Shown: positions 7,206 through 16,779 of the stretch, in pieces
Position numbering within the stretch: the stretch's first letter is position 1
Layout of the letters: each line of letters starts with the position of its first letter
Assembly: GCA_022509005.1 (NCBI GenBank)
Contig: JAFLUC010000013.1
Span: forward strand, 1 to 42,860
DNA: 42,860 nt
Direction: 5' to 3'
Origin: Oscillospiraceae bacterium
Lineage (GTDB): Bacteria > Bacillota > Clostridia > UBA1381
Translations under genes and position numbers: made by a program
Notes under the pieces: model-generated
Told to the model about the DNA's origin: nothing
What the model saw: only the letters and a program-made list of their open reading frames with translations
Databases searched by the model: none

Positions 7206-7616
7206 ATGATAAAGAAGTTTATGGCAGTTGCATTTATTATCTATATCGCAGTATTGTTCAAAATAACAATATTCCGAAACGGTTTCGGCACATATGAGTT
7301 AATGGAAAACGGAAAAATCAATGCTGTTCCGATTATAAATCTTATAAGCGTGTTCAAAAGCAATCCGTTATTCTTTATATATGTTTTTGTAGGTAATATT
7401 ATATGGTTTATTCCACTGGGATTTTTTCTTCATAAATTGACAAATTTAAAAACAATACATATTGTTATGATTGGGTTACTGCTTTCATTGGTCATTGAGA
7501 CTACTCAATACGTTTTCGGAGTAGGAGAAAGCGAGCTTGATGATCTGATACTTAACACCATAGGAACAAGTCTGGGCGTTGTTACGGGTAAATTACCTAA
7601 CGGTCAAGGTAGATGA
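7206..7616 (+). CDS. VanZ-like family membrane protein
   Basis: The 136-residue protein has about four membrane segments and VanZ family landmarks: INAVPIINLI near the N-terminus, NIIWFIPLGFFL in the middle, and SLVIETTQYVFGVGESELDDLILNTIGT towards the C-terminus. VanZ itself confers low-level teicoplanin resistance; most homologues have no assigned role. The ATG at 7206 follows AAAGGAG; the longer reading from 7182 lacks a ribosome binding site. The stop overlaps the next gene's ribosome binding region, indicating co-transcription. Confidence 0.88.
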   Translation: MIKKFMAVAFIIYIAVLFKITIFRNGFGTYELMENGKINAVPIINLISVFKSNPLFFIYVFVGNIIWFIPLGFFLHKLTNLKTIHIVMIGLLLSLVIETTQYVFGVGESELDDLILNTIGTSLGVVTGKLPNGQGR

Positions 7617-7630
7617 AAGGAGAGATTTTA

Positions 7631-8113
7631 ATGAAAAAATATGCGATATCTGTTATAGGAATACTCATTATTATTTTACTTTTGGCATGTAATATCAATA
7701 ATATTCTAAGTCATGCTTTTCAAAGCCGCATATCTCATGTGATTGGTGTTAATATTCGCAAGGGAACCGAAATCACTCATACTGATTCTCATGGCGGATT
7801 TCATGGCGACGGAACAACTTTTGTGGCTGTCAGCTTTTCCGATGATACTGTATTAAAGAAAATATCAAAAAATAGGAATTGGAAAGCTATGCCATTAACA
7901 GACAATCTTACAGCGCTTAAAGACCTGCTCGATAAAACTAAAGCTGACATTCCTGAAGTCCGGAACGGATACTATTATTTTATTAACAGACAGGCCCGAC
8001 ATGCGAAGAGACACGATGACTCTGATGTATTGGGTCGGTATTCATATAATTTTACGCTTGCAATATACGATGCAGATACAAATATTCTGTATTACACTGA
8101 ACTTGATACATAA
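7631..8113 (+). CDS. Hypothetical lipoprotein-like protein
   Basis: The 160-residue product begins with a hydrophobic segment ending in LLLAC (residues 16-20), which could be a lipobox, although the residue after the cysteine and the neighbouring sequence are not decisive. The mature part includes HTDSHGGFHGDGTTFVAVSF and a Tyr-rich stretch NGYYYFINRQ. I recognise no family function. The ATG at 7631 is chosen because AAAGGAGAG at 7616-7624 sits at a normal distance; an ATG at 7613 overlaps the preceding stop codon but has no ribosome binding site. Likely co-expressed with the VanZ-like gene. Confidence 0.7.
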   Translation: MKKYAISVIGILIIILLLACNINNILSHAFQSRISHVIGVNIRKGTEITHTDSHGGFHGDGTTFVAVSFSDDTVLKKISKNRNWKAMPLTDNLTALKDLLDKTKADIPEVRNGYYYFINRQARHAKRHDDSDVLGRYSYNFTLAIYDADTNILYYTELDT

Positions 8114-8292
8114 ATATCAGCGGTATTATGGAGAAATGTCATATTTTTGAAATTTTCATTGATGGGAAACTGATGAAATAATTTTCGTGGGAAACGAACT
8201 CTTTCAAGTATAAAAGAATCTATAGATCAACAGCCGGCTTGGCTTCAGGTTTTTTATAGATTGAGAATGAAATCGGAGGATATATAATATTA
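8114..8292. other. Intergenic region between the lipoprotein-like gene and the tRNA terminator
   Basis: No start codon plus ribosome binding site is evident. An inverted repeat AATCTATA (8217-8224) / TATAGATT (8255-8262) and a start-less open frame ending at about 8285 (reading QQPAWLQVFYRLRMKSEDI) suggest an eroded gene end, but I cannot assign it. Confidence 0.4.
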
Positions 8293-8328
8293 GAAAAAAC
8301 ACGGCAAAGTTTTACCTTGCCGTGTTTT
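8293..8328 (-). terminator. Intrinsic terminator for the tRNA-Ser/tRNA-Pro unit
   Basis: On the minus strand a long stem (AAAACACGGCAAGG and its complement around TAAAA) is followed by TTTTTT. It sits immediately 3' of tRNA-Pro. The A-tract on the other arm means it can also end transcription from the plus-strand VanZ unit. Confidence 0.85.
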
Positions 8329-8332
8329 AATG

Positions 8333-8409
8333 TGGTCGGGATGACTGGATTTGAACCAGCGGCCCCTACGTCCCGAACGTAGTGCTCTACCAAACTGAGC
8401 CACATCCCG
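8333..8409 (-). tRNA. tRNA-Pro (anticodon CGG)
   Basis: Reading the minus strand, CGGGATG pairs with CATCCCG in the acceptor stem, the D-arm is GTGGCTCAGTTTGGTAGAGCAC, the anticodon stem is CTACG/CGTAG with loop TTCGGGA (anticodon CGG), and the T-arm contains GGTTCAAATCC. The encoded 3' end is ACCA. It is 77 bases and lies directly downstream of tRNA-Ser in one transcript. Confidence 0.95.
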
Positions 8410-8417
8410 TTATATTA

Positions 8418-8506
8418 TGGCGGAGGAGGTGGGATTCGAACCCACGAGCCCTTTCGGACTACCGCATTTCGAGTGCGGGCCGTTATGACCACTTCGATAC
8501 TCCTCC
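8418..8506 (-). tRNA. tRNA-Ser (anticodon CGA)
   Basis: On the minus strand the acceptor GGAGGAG pairs with CTCCTCC, the anticodon stem CCGCA/TGCGG encloses CTCGAAA (anticodon CGA), and the long variable arm (TAGTCCGAAAGGGCTC region) is the mark of a class II serine tRNA. T-arm GGTTCGAATCC and encoded GCCA end are present. It precedes tRNA-Pro by eight bases. Confidence 0.95.
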
Positions 8507-8553
8507 ATACGTTTTCGCCCGAACGTTTATCCGCTCTCTAACGAACAATAGAT

Positions 8554-8582
8554 ATTTTACCACAAAGCGCGCATTTTGTCAA
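8554..8582 (-). promoter_or_regulatory. Sigma-A promoter for the tRNA pair
   Basis: On the minus strand TTGACA (8582-8577), 17 bases, TAAAAT (8559-8554), about 48 bases before tRNA-Ser. Confidence 0.85.
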
Positions 8583-8670
8583 GTATTTTTTTGAAAATTT
8601 TATCCGTCAGAAAATTTAGTGAAAACAAGCAAAAATATTCACATTTCTTAGTTTAATTTGCCGTAAACGC

Positions 8671-8699
8671 TTGAATTTTTTATAGAAAAATGATATAAT
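8671..8699 (+). promoter_or_regulatory. Sigma-A promoter for recJ
   Basis: TTGAAT (8671-8676), 17 bases, TATAAT (8694-8699), 60 bases before the recJ start and divergent from the tRNA promoter. Confidence 0.8.
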
Positions 8700-8759
8700 A
8701 TCATATAAGTATCAGCATTTTCAAAACACACTTTAAAGAGAAAGGAAACGCGGTTTAAA

Positions 8760-10475
8760 ATGGTTCGCAAGGTCTGGAAATTCAGGAATGACAAGATAAA
8801 AGCAGACGCAATTAAGCGTGCTGCACAGAAGAATAACATACCGCTCATTATAGCAAACATACTTCTGAACCGCGATATTCCTGAAGCAGAGTTTTCTTCA
8901 TTTATGTCCAAATCAAAAAAAGACATAAAAAATCCTTTTGATATGCTTGATATGGAAAAGGCGGCGGATAGAATAAAAACTGCTATCGAAAATCATGAAA
9001 AAATAGTGATATACGGCGATTATGACGTTGACGGCATAACATCAACGGCGATGTTGTATGAGTTTTTGGAAAATAACGGAGCCGATGTTGAATACTATAT
9101 CCCTGACCGAAAGGACGAGGGTTATGGAATAAATATCATGGCGGTGAATAAACTCATAAAGCGCGGAATAAATTTACTTGTGACTGTGGATTGCGGAATA
9201 ACTGCGATTGGCGAGGTTGAATTTGCAAAACTTCAGGGTATGGATGTAATAATAACAGATCATCATACATGCAAGGAGCGTATTCCGACAGCGGCAGCTG
9301 CCGTGGTGAACCCTAAGCGTCCTGATGACGAGTATGGATTTGACGGACTTGCGGGGGTTGGAGTGGCGTTTAAGCTTGTACTTGCGCTTGCAATAAAGCT
9401 TGGTCTGAACACCGGAAAAACCTTTGATGAATATGTTGATCTTGCAGCAGTGGGAACTATTGCGGATGTTGTGCCGCTCAGAGATGAAAATAGAATTATT
9501 GTTGATAAAGGACTAAAACTTTTACAAAACCCAAAGCGTCCCGGACTGAGAGAGCTTCTTGCGGTGGCAGGTGTGGCGGATAAAAAGATGAACGCCTCAA
9601 CAATAGCGTTTTCGATCGCCCCGAGGCTTAATGCCGCAGGCAGGCTTGGAACTGCCGTAACAGCTGTTGAATTGCTCCTGACGAAGGATAACGATAATGC
9701 GATAAGAATTGCGAGAGAGCTGGATCGGGAAAACAGGGAGCGTCAGGATACGGAGCAGGAAATCAATCTTGAAGCTCTTAATATGATTGCAGACGATCCG
9801 AATTTTGCTAAGAAAAAGGTTATAGTTCTCGCAAAGGAGGGCTGGCACAACGGAGTTATCGGAATTGTTGCCTCCCGGATTACAGAGAAATTTTATAAAC
9901 CGACAATCCTTATATCGCTTACAAACGGCAAAGGTAAGGGCAGCGGCAGAAGTATAGCAGGCTTCAATCTGTTTGACGCGTTAAATGACAGCGACGAGCT
10001 TCTTACCAATTTCGGTGGTCATGCTGTTGCGGCAGGCTTGGGGATAAACGAAGATAATATAGAAGAATTCACAAAGAAAATAAATAAATACGCTGAGAAG
10101 GTTATGACAAGCGAGGATATGCTCCCGGTTGTGGAAATAGATTGTATGCTCGGCGGCAGGAATCTTAATACAGGAACCGTAAAGGTGTTAAGCGCTCTTG
10201 AACCATACGGAATGGGAAATGAAAAACCGGTGTTTGGAATAAAAAATGCATTTGTTACAGCTGTTTCGGCTGTCGGAGTGGATAATAAGCATATACGAAT
10301 GCAGATTGAAAAGGATGGGGTAAGAATTAATTGCATTGGTTTTAATATGGGCGAATATACGCGGCTTATAAGTCCCGGTGACAATGTTCATCTTGCATTC
10401 AGACTGGACACTAACGTCTATCAGGGTATAGAATCGGCGCAGCTTGTGCTTGTTGATATAAAGACTTTAAATTAA
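8760..10475 (+). CDS. recJ: Single-stranded-DNA-specific exonuclease RecJ
   Basis: The 571-residue product has the DHH phosphoesterase motifs: DYDVDG at 87-92, DCG near 142, DHH at 167-169, and the DHHA1 signature GGHA at 419-422, followed by an OB-like C-terminal region. RecJ degrades 5' single-stranded DNA in recombination and repair using Mn2+/Mg2+. The length is in the normal bacterial range. GAGAAAGGA precedes the ATG. It starts a DNA repair/stringent response cluster with relA, recF and gyrB. Confidence 0.95.
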   Translation: MVRKVWKFRNDKIKADAIKRAAQKNNIPLIIANILLNRDIPEAEFSSFMSKSKKDIKNPFDMLDMEKAADRIKTAIENHEKIVIYGDYDVDGITSTAMLYEFLENNGADVEYYIPDRKDEGYGINIMAVNKLIKRGINLLVTVDCGITAIGEVEFAKLQGMDVIITDHHTCKERIPTAAAAVVNPKRPDDEYGFDGLAGVGVAFKLVLALAIKLGLNTGKTFDEYVDLAAVGTIADVVPLRDENRIIVDKGLKLLQNPKRPGLRELLAVAGVADKKMNASTIAFSIAPRLNAAGRLGTAVTAVELLLTKDNDNAIRIARELDRENRERQDTEQEINLEALNMIADDPNFAKKKVIVLAKEGWHNGVIGIVASRITEKFYKPTILISLTNGKGKGSGRSIAGFNLFDALNDSDELLTNFGGHAVAAGLGINEDNIEEFTKKINKYAEKVMTSEDMLPVVEIDCMLGGRNLNTGTVKVLSALEPYGMGNEKPVFGIKNAFVTAVSAVGVDNKHIRMQIEKDGVRINCIGFNMGEYTRLISPGDNVHLAFRLDTNVYQGIESAQLVLVDIKTLN

Positions 10476-10511
10476 CTCTACATTTATACGGAAGCGAAAC
10501 GGAGGCATATT

Positions 10512-12776
10512 ATGATTGACACTGTGAAAAACGTCATACTTGAGCCGGAAAAAATTCCGCAGAGAAATATCAAGGATACAGATAAGCTTATTGAAGAAAT
10601 AATTGACATGGTCAATAAATACAATCCGAATGCGAATACGGATATGATTTATATCGCATACAGATTTGCAAAGAACCTGCATGAGGGACAGAAGCGCAAG
10701 AGCGGAGACCCATATATAATCCATCCGGTAGAGGTCGCATATATTGCCGCTCAGCTTGCCCTTGATTCAACGGCGATAACGGCATGTCTGCTTCATGATG
10801 TTGTGGAGGACACCGCCTGCACCTATGATGATGTCACGGCACTTTTCGGAACCTCTGTGGCAGAGCTGGTGGACGGCGTAACAAAGCTGCGGCAGATCAA
10901 ATATACAAGCCGTGAAGAACAGCAGGTCGAGAATCTGCGTAAGATGTTTCTTGCAATGTCAAAGGATATACGCGTTGTAATCATAAAGCTTATAGATCGT
11001 CTGCATAATATGCGTACAATGAATTTTATGCCGCGGCATAAGCAGCTCAGAATATCAAAGGAAACACTCGATGTTTACGCTCCGCTCGCGCACAGGCTCG
11101 GTATTGCAAAAATAAAGATAGAGCTTGAGGATCTCGCACTTAAATATCTCGATCCTGTAGCGTACGAGGAAATACGAGAAAGCATAAACCAAAAAAAGAG
11201 CGCGCGAGATAAGTATATTGCAGATATTATGGATATTCTGCGCCAAAAGCTTGAAGATATGGATATAAACGGAACTATAACAGGCCGTGCGAAACATTTT
11301 TATAGCATATGGCGTAAGATGTATACGCAAAATAAGACGATAGACAGCCTGTATGACCTTTTTGCGGTGAGGGTTATAGTTGACTCTATTCAGGACTGCT
11401 ACGCAGTTCTTGGTATGGTTCATGACTTATACACGCCTGTTCCGATGCGGTTTAAGGACTACATTGCAATGCCGAAGCCAAATATGTATCAATCGCTTCA
11501 CACAACCGTTATTGGACCGAATGGTACACCGTTTGAAATACAAATAAGAACCTGGGAAATGCACCACGTTGCGGAAAATGGTATTGCCGCGCATTGGAAA
11601 TATAAAGAGGGCAAGAACGGCGAGACGGAAATGGATTCAAAGCTTGAATGGGTTCGCACACTGCTCGATACTCAGCAGAATATAATTGATTCTGACGAGT
11701 TCTTTAATACTCTTAAATTTGATTTGTTTTCTGACGAAGTGTTTGTATTTACGCCTCAGGGGCGGGTTATATCACTTCCGGCAAACAGTACAGTAATCGA
11801 CTTCGCGTTCGCTATTCATTCAGAGGTTGGCTATAAGATGAGCGGCGCGAAAATAAACGGAAAAATAGTTCCGAACAACTATCAGCTTGTCAATGGTGAA
11901 ATAGTGGAGATCCTGACAAGCAACCAGCACGGTCCGAGCCGTGACTGGCTCAAGATCTGCAAAACGTCGCGCGCAAGAAATAAGATAAATCAGTGGTTCA
12001 AGCGAGAGCGGCGCGATGAAAACATAGTAGAGGGCAAGGACGCAATCGAGCACGAGCTGAAAAGACTTGGTCATACCCATGCACAGCTTTTCAGAACGGA
12101 ATGGGTTCCGATACTGCTGAAAAAATACGGCTTCAACACGCTTGATGATCTGTATGCCGCTGTTGGGTATGGCGGGCTTACCGCCGGCAAAGTGGTTATG
12201 CGCCTCAGGGAGGAGCTTTTAAAGGAGATAAGAGAGCGTGAGCGACAGACTGAACTGAAGAAAATGATTGAGCAGGAGCCGCAAAAGCAGCCTGAACCTG
12301 AAAAAAAGAGTCCGAGATCCTCAAACGGTATAATAGTAAAAGGCATAGAAAACTGCTTGGTGCGTCTGGCGCGCTGCTGTAATCCTGTTGCGGGAGATGA
12401 TATCGTAGGCTTCATTACAAAAGGCAGAGGTGTAAGCGTACACCGTGCCGATTGTACAAATGTTATGCAGGAGCATCTTTCAATGGAGGATCGGGCGAGA
12501 CTTATTGATGTAACATGGGATGCGGAGCGCGCATCGACATATGACGCTAATGTACGTATAACCGGTCAGGATCGCGACGGTATGCTTCTTGATGTGACGG
12601 GTATTCTTATTACGCATCAAGTGCCGTTCAGATCCGCCAACGCTTATGTAACAAAAAGCGGCGAGGCTGTTATTGAGGTTGGAATACAAATAAAGAATAC
12701 CTCGGATCTTGCAAAGATAACAAAGCTATTTAAGCAATTGCCGGGTGTTGAGACAGTTACTCGTTCTATAAAATAA
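10512..12776 (+). CDS. relA: Bifunctional (p)ppGpp synthetase/hydrolase (RelA/SpoT)
   Basis: The 754-residue protein shows the Rel architecture: an HD hydrolase domain with H95-D96 in LLHDVVEDT, a synthetase domain with YQSLHTTVIGP near 325, a TGS domain from about 408 (VFVFTPQGRVISLPANSTVIDFAFAI), a conserved zinc-finger-like segment (LARCCNPVAGDDIVGFITKGRGVSVHR) and an ACT domain from about 676. Intact HD residues suggest both hydrolase and synthetase activity, as in the single Rel of Firmicutes. It makes and degrades the stringent alarmone on ribosomes. It follows recJ after 36 bases. Confidence 0.96.
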   Translation: MIDTVKNVILEPEKIPQRNIKDTDKLIEEIIDMVNKYNPNANTDMIYIAYRFAKNLHEGQKRKSGDPYIIHPVEVAYIAAQLALDSTAITACLLHDVVEDTACTYDDVTALFGTSVAELVDGVTKLRQIKYTSREEQQVENLRKMFLAMSKDIRVVIIKLIDRLHNMRTMNFMPRHKQLRISKETLDVYAPLAHRLGIAKIKIELEDLALKYLDPVAYEEIRESINQKKSARDKYIADIMDILRQKLEDMDINGTITGRAKHFYSIWRKMYTQNKTIDSLYDLFAVRVIVDSIQDCYAVLGMVHDLYTPVPMRFKDYIAMPKPNMYQSLHTTVIGPNGTPFEIQIRTWEMHHVAENGIAAHWKYKEGKNGETEMDSKLEWVRTLLDTQQNIIDSDEFFNTLKFDLFSDEVFVFTPQGRVISLPANSTVIDFAFAIHSEVGYKMSGAKINGKIVPNNYQLVNGEIVEILTSNQHGPSRDWLKICKTSRARNKINQWFKRERRDENIVEGKDAIEHELKRLGHTHAQLFRTEWVPILLKKYGFNTLDDLYAAVGYGGLTAGKVVMRLREELLKEIRERERQTELKKMIEQEPQKQPEPEKKSPRSSNGIIVKGIENCLVRLARCCNPVAGDDIVGFITKGRGVSVHRADCTNVMQEHLSMEDRARLIDVTWDAERASTYDANVRITGQDRDGMLLDVTGILITHQVPFRSANAYVTKSGEAVIEVGIQIKNTSDLAKITKLFKQLPGVETVTRSIK

Positions 12777-12785
12777 GAGGTAATA

Positions 12786-13010
12786 ATGGAAAAACAGGAA
12801 GTAAAAATCACAACCGAATTTATAAAGCTTGATCAGCTTATCAAGTTTGCCGGAATCGCATATTCCGGCGCTGAAGCAAAGGACATGGTGCTTAACGGCT
12901 GCGCCTTTGTAAACGGTGAGGAGTGTCTTATGCGCGGCAAAAAAATACGTCCGGGCGATGTGGTCACGCTTGAATTTGAAAATGCTGAATTTGAAATTTC
13001 GGTGGTATAA
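12786..13010 (+). CDS. yaaA: S4-domain RNA-binding protein YaaA
   Basis: The 74-residue protein is one S4-like RNA-binding domain: [45 protein letters not shown]. It is the YaaA type found between dnaN and recF in most Firmicutes. Here it still precedes recF, with its stop codon overlapping the recF ATG, but dnaA and dnaN are replaced upstream by recJ and relA. A GAGGTAAT sequence precedes the ATG. In Bacillus the homologue associates with ribosome biogenesis; the role here is inferred. Confidence 0.9.
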   Translation: MEKQEVKITTEFIKLDQLIKFAGIAYSGAEAKDMVLNGCAFVNGEECLMRGKKIRPGDVVTLEFENAEFEISVV

Positions 13011-14092
13011 TGTATATAAAAAAGCTTAAACTAAGCGGATTTCGCAACTATAAGGGAGCGGAGCTTGAATTTTCACCGCTTACAAATGTGATTTACGGCA
13101 ATAATGCCCAGGGGAAAACAAACATTTTAGAGGCCGTATATCTGTTCGCGCAGGGTCGCAGTCATAGGGCGAAAACCGATAAAGAGCTGATACGATTCGG
13201 TGACGAGGCAGCAAGACTTAAAATTGATTTTGAAGACAGCACTCGCAGCTACAGCGGACAGATACAGATATTAAAAAATGGAAGAAAATCGGTTTCAATA
13301 AACCATGTCCATATAATGAAGCTCAGCAAGCTCATGAACTATCTGAATGTGGTTATGTTTTCGCCGGAGGATCTGAATCTCGTTAAAGGATCGCCGAATG
13401 TGCGGAGGCGGTTTATAGACAGCTCTGTAAGCCAGCTCTATCCGTCGTATCTCGCGAATCTCATGGAGTATAACAAAGCACTCAATCAGAAGAACAGTCT
13501 TTTAAAAATGCTGCGTAAAAACGGCATAAATTCAGATCCGACATTGTCGGTATGGAATGAGCAGCTCGCCCAAAACTGCGCAAAGATAATGAAGTCACGC
13601 GTCAGATTTATAGAAGAAATAAACGAGGCCGCACAGAAAATTCAGAATGAAATATCGGGCGAAAAGCTCTATATAAAATATCTGCCGAGTATAAAATCAG
13701 AAAATATTTCACCGGAAGCGGTTGCAGATTATCTTAAAGAGCGCGAGAGGCGCGAACTGGAATTTGGTGCATCCCTTTACGGCGTTCAGCGTGATGATAT
13801 TGAAATATTTGTAAACGATCGTGAGGCGAAGCTGTTCGGCTCGCAGGGGCAGCAGCGTACCGCGGCGCTGAGTATGAAGATCGCACAGTCAGAGTATATA
13901 AAGGAGATAAAGGGCGAATACCCGGTGCTGCTTTTAGACGATATAATGAGCGAGCTTGATATAAACCGCCGTATGTATCTCGCGGAGCGGATCCGTGATA
14001 AGCAGGTACTTATCACCTCAACGGATACTGATCTTATAAATAAAGATACAGATACAAGACTTTTTCACATAGAGAACGGAACGGTGATATAG
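13010..14092 (+). CDS. recF: DNA replication and repair protein RecF
   Basis: The 360-residue SMC-like ATPase has Walker A GNNAQGKT at 30-37, the signature FGSQGQQRT in the C-terminal part and Walker B LLLDD (D310-D311) followed by IMSELD. The N-terminus [15 protein letters not shown] is typical. RecF acts with RecO and RecR to load RecA at gapped DNA. It overlaps yaaA by one base and abuts remB, so these genes are translated from one message. Confidence 0.97.
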   Translation: MYIKKLKLSGFRNYKGAELEFSPLTNVIYGNNAQGKTNILEAVYLFAQGRSHRAKTDKELIRFGDEAARLKIDFEDSTRSYSGQIQILKNGRKSVSINHVHIMKLSKLMNYLNVVMFSPEDLNLVKGSPNVRRRFIDSSVSQLYPSYLANLMEYNKALNQKNSLLKMLRKNGINSDPTLSVWNEQLAQNCAKIMKSRVRFIEEINEAAQKIQNEISGEKLYIKYLPSIKSENISPEAVADYLKERERRELEFGASLYGVQRDDIEIFVNDREAKLFGSQGQQRTAALSMKIAQSEYIKEIKGEYPVLLLDDIMSELDINRRMYLAERIRDKQVLITSTDTDLINKDTDTRLFHIENGTVI

Positions 14093-14356
14093 ATGTATCT
14101 CAGAATAAGCAATGACTGTGTTGTTCCGAAGGATGAGATTATAGGAATATTTGATATGGATAATACCACAGTATCAAGACAGGGAAGAAATTTTCTGCCC
14201 GAGGCAGAAAAAAACGGATGTATCATATATACATCGGACGAGCTTCCAAAATCATATGTGGTAACTGCCGGAGACGGTGCAGAGAAAGTGTACTTATCAT
14301 CACTATCTTCGAGGATTCTGCAAAACAGAGCGAAATCCAAGGATTTGTTAGTATAG
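14093..14356 (+). CDS. remB: RemB-like extracellular matrix regulatory protein (DUF370 family)
   Basis: The 87-residue product starts [26 protein letters not shown] and contains [16 protein letters not shown], matching RemB (YaaB), the DNA-binding-type DUF370 protein encoded between recF and gyrB in Firmicutes. In Bacillus RemA/RemB influence matrix gene expression; in Clostridia the role is untested. The ATG directly follows the recF stop. The C-terminal tail after about residue 65 is likely flexible. Confidence 0.9.
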   Translation: MYLRISNDCVVPKDEIIGIFDMDNTTVSRQGRNFLPEAEKNGCIIYTSDELPKSYVVTAGDGAEKVYLSSLSSRILQNRAKSKDLLV

Positions 14357-14372
14357 AAAGGAATGTAAAGAC

Positions 14373-16304
14373 ATGAATGAGAATAAGCCTGTAGAAACAG
14401 TATATGATGAAAGCCAGATACAGGTCCTTGAAGGACTTGAAGCGGTAAGAAAGAGACCGGGTATGTATATCGGTTCTGTTTCGATTGCCGGACTTCATCA
14501 TCTGGTATATGAAATTGTAGATAACTCAATAGACGAGGCTCTTGCCGGATACTGTGACAAAATTCTTGTAGATATCAATGCAGACGGCACAGTGACGGTC
14601 CAGGACAACGGACGCGGTATCCCGGTAGGTATCCACCCGACAGAGGGAATACCGACGGTACAGGTTGTACTCACAATTCTGCACGCCGGCGGTAAGTTCG
14701 GCGGCGGCGGATACAAGGTATCGGGCGGTCTGCACGGTGTCGGTTCGTCGGTTGTTAACGCGCTTTCTGAGAAGCTTGAAGTAGAGGTTTCAGACGGCGA
14801 GCACGTATACTATCAGAGCTATGAACGCGGAACGCCGACGTGTGAGCTTAAGGTTATCGGGGACACGGATAAAACAGGTACAAAGATAACGTTCCTCCCT
14901 GACAGCGAGATATTTGAAACGCTCAATTTTGATTATGAGGTACTCCTGAAAAGACTGCGTGAGCAGGCATTCCTCAACAAGGGTGTTCGTATAATATTTA
15001 CCGATAACCGCACAGAGGAAAAGCGCTCTGAGGAATTGTATGCCGAGGGCGGAATCAAGGAGTTTGTAACGTATATCAATGCCGGAAAGGATCCGATCCA
15101 TGACGAGATAGTATATTTTGAAGCAAAGCGCGGCGACGATATGGAGGTCGAGATTGCGATGCAGTATACTACCGCATATTCCGAAACTCTTTTAAGCTTT
15201 GCAAATAACATTCATACCGTAGACGGCGGTATGCATGAAACGGGATTCAAAGCTGGACTTACACGTGTTCTTAACGATTATGCAAGAAAGCATAATATGC
15301 TTAAAGAGAAGGACGACAATCTTTCGGGCGAGGACACGAGAGAAGGTCTTACAGCTGTTATAAGCGTTAAGGTTTCCGAGGCCCAGTTTGAGGGACAGAC
15401 AAAGACAAAGCTCGGAAACAGCGGTGCGAGAACTCTCGTTGATAACTCGCTCCAGGATAAATTCGCCGCGTTCCTTGAGGAAAATCCAAAGGTTGCAAGA
15501 GCGATTATAGATAAAACAATAAGCGCTTCACGCGCGAGAGAAGCAGCGAGAAAGGCTCGTGAAGCTTCAAGAAAGGGCTCGCAGGCAAGCAATGCCTCAC
15601 TTTTAGGAAAGCTTGCACGCTGTACAGATGAGGGTGCGGATTACGCGGAGCTGTTCATTGTCGAGGGTGACAGCGCGGGCGGTTCAGCAAAGCAAGGCAG
15701 ACACAGACGTTTCCAGGCGGTTCTGCCGCTTTGGGGTAAGATGCTCAATGTTGAGAAGTCAAGAATTGACAAGGTATACTCAAATGAAAAGCTGCTTCCT
15801 GTTATTCAAGCGCTCGGCGCGGGAATAGGCGAGGATTTCAATATTGACAACCTGAAATACGGCAAAATCGTCATAATGGCGGATGCCGATGTTGACGGTG
15901 CGCATATAAGAACGTTGCTTCTCACGTTCTTCTTCAGATATATGCGTCCGCTTATAGAAGAGGGACATGTGTATATCGCGCAGCCGCCGCTCTATAAGGT
16001 ATGGAAGGGCAAGAATAAAGACGTTGTAGAGCGTTTCGTGTTCGATGAAGCCGCGCGTGACGAGGCGATCAGAGAACTTGGCAAGGGCGCAAAGGTTCAG
16101 AGGTATAAGGGTCTCGGAGAGATGGACCCGGCGGAACTGAAGGAAACCACAATGGATCCGGAAAAGCGTACAATGCTCCGTGTTGATCTTGAAGACGCGA
16201 TTGAGGCGGATAGAATATTCACTCTTCTCATGGGCGAGAAGGTAGAGCCTAGACGTGATTTCATTGAGGCTAACGCTAAGTATGTAAGCAACTTGGATAT
16301 ATAA
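14373..16304 (+). CDS. gyrB: DNA gyrase subunit B
   Basis: The 643-residue protein has a GHKL ATPase domain ([34 protein letters not shown]), the transducer, and a TOPRIM domain with E431 in EGDSAGGSA and acidic residues D504, D506 and D508 in DADVDG. It ends [11 protein letters not shown], the usual gyrase B form without insertions. With GyrA it supercoils DNA. gyrA, commonly next, is absent; an intrinsic terminator follows at 16318. AAAGGAATG precedes the ATG. Confidence 0.98.
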   Translation: MNENKPVETVYDESQIQVLEGLEAVRKRPGMYIGSVSIAGLHHLVYEIVDNSIDEALAGYCDKILVDINADGTVTVQDNGRGIPVGIHPTEGIPTVQVVLTILHAGGKFGGGGYKVSGGLHGVGSSVVNALSEKLEVEVSDGEHVYYQSYERGTPTCELKVIGDTDKTGTKITFLPDSEIFETLNFDYEVLLKRLREQAFLNKGVRIIFTDNRTEEKRSEELYAEGGIKEFVTYINAGKDPIHDEIVYFEAKRGDDMEVEIAMQYTTAYSETLLSFANNIHTVDGGMHETGFKAGLTRVLNDYARKHNMLKEKDDNLSGEDTREGLTAVISVKVSEAQFEGQTKTKLGNSGARTLVDNSLQDKFAAFLEENPKVARAIIDKTISASRAREAARKAREASRKGSQASNASLLGKLARCTDEGADYAELFIVEGDSAGGSAKQGRHRRFQAVLPLWGKMLNVEKSRIDKVYSNEKLLPVIQALGAGIGEDFNIDNLKYGKIVIMADADVDGAHIRTLLLTFFFRYMRPLIEEGHVYIAQPPLYKVWKGKNKDVVERFVFDEAARDEAIRELGKGAKVQRYKGLGEMDPAELKETTMDPEKRTMLRVDLEDAIEADRIFTLLMGEKVEPRRDFIEANAKYVSNLDI

Positions 16305-16317
16305 TAAAGCGAATAAA

Positions 16318-16356
16318 TCCCCCTGTATAAGCAATAATATATACAGGGGGATTTTT
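16318..16356 (+). terminator. gyrB terminator whose 3' arm is the next gene's ribosome binding site
   Basis: CCCCCTGTATA (16319-16329), a ten-base loop and TATACAGGGGG (16340-16350) make an eleven-pair stem followed by ATTTTT. The GGGGG of the 3' arm lies eight bases before the ATG at 16359 and is the only ribosome binding sequence for that gene, so read-through message would have its start site sequestered. Confidence 0.9.
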
Positions 16357-16358
16357 GT

Positions 16359-16766
16359 ATGTTCAAGCATTTTACATTATTTGTTCTCGGCGGCATAAGC
16401 TATCTGCTTATTGAACTGCTCTGGCGCGGCAGATCACACTGGGCAATGTTTGTATTGGGCGGTATATGCTTTTTACTTATCGGAGCTATAAACGAGGCGA
16501 ACAGAAGAAGAATACCGATGCTTTTACAGGCGTTTATGGGCTCTGTTATAATAACAGCTTTAGAATTTGCAACAGGCTATATAGTTAACATAAAACTGCA
16601 TATGAACGTATGGAGCTATTACGATATTCCGTATAATATAATGGGGCAGATATGTCTGCCGTATATGATTTTGTGGTTCTTTCTCTCGATCGTCTGCGTT
16701 TTTGCCGATGACTGGCTCAGATATTATCTGTTTGACGAAGAACGACCGAAGTATAAATGGTTTTAA
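16359..16766 (+). CDS. Putative ABC-transporter-permease-like membrane protein (CmpB-type family)
   Basis: The 135-residue protein has about four membrane segments and the family pattern WSYYDIPYNIMGQICLPYMILWFFLS near residues 85-110 together with ELLWRGRSHWAMFVLGG near the N-terminus. This is the small-membrane-protein family labelled putative ABC transporter permease, which in fact often lacks an ATPase partner; none is adjacent here. Function unknown. Its ribosome binding site is buried in the gyrB terminator hairpin. Confidence 0.78.
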   Translation: MFKHFTLFVLGGISYLLIELLWRGRSHWAMFVLGGICFLLIGAINEANRRRIPMLLQAFMGSVIITALEFATGYIVNIKLHMNVWSYYDIPYNIMGQICLPYMILWFFLSIVCVFADDWLRYYLFDEERPKYKWF

Positions 16767-16779
16767 TAGAAAAGATTGA

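Noticed and set aside
8186..8285. Start-less open frame ending near 8285 as a pseudogene
   Set aside because: Only about 33 codons without start, and no recognisable homology; kept only as a note.
8220..8594. ORFs overlapping the tRNA-Pro/tRNA-Ser genes on both strands
   Set aside because: They run through mature tRNA sequence and terminator and have no ribosome binding site.
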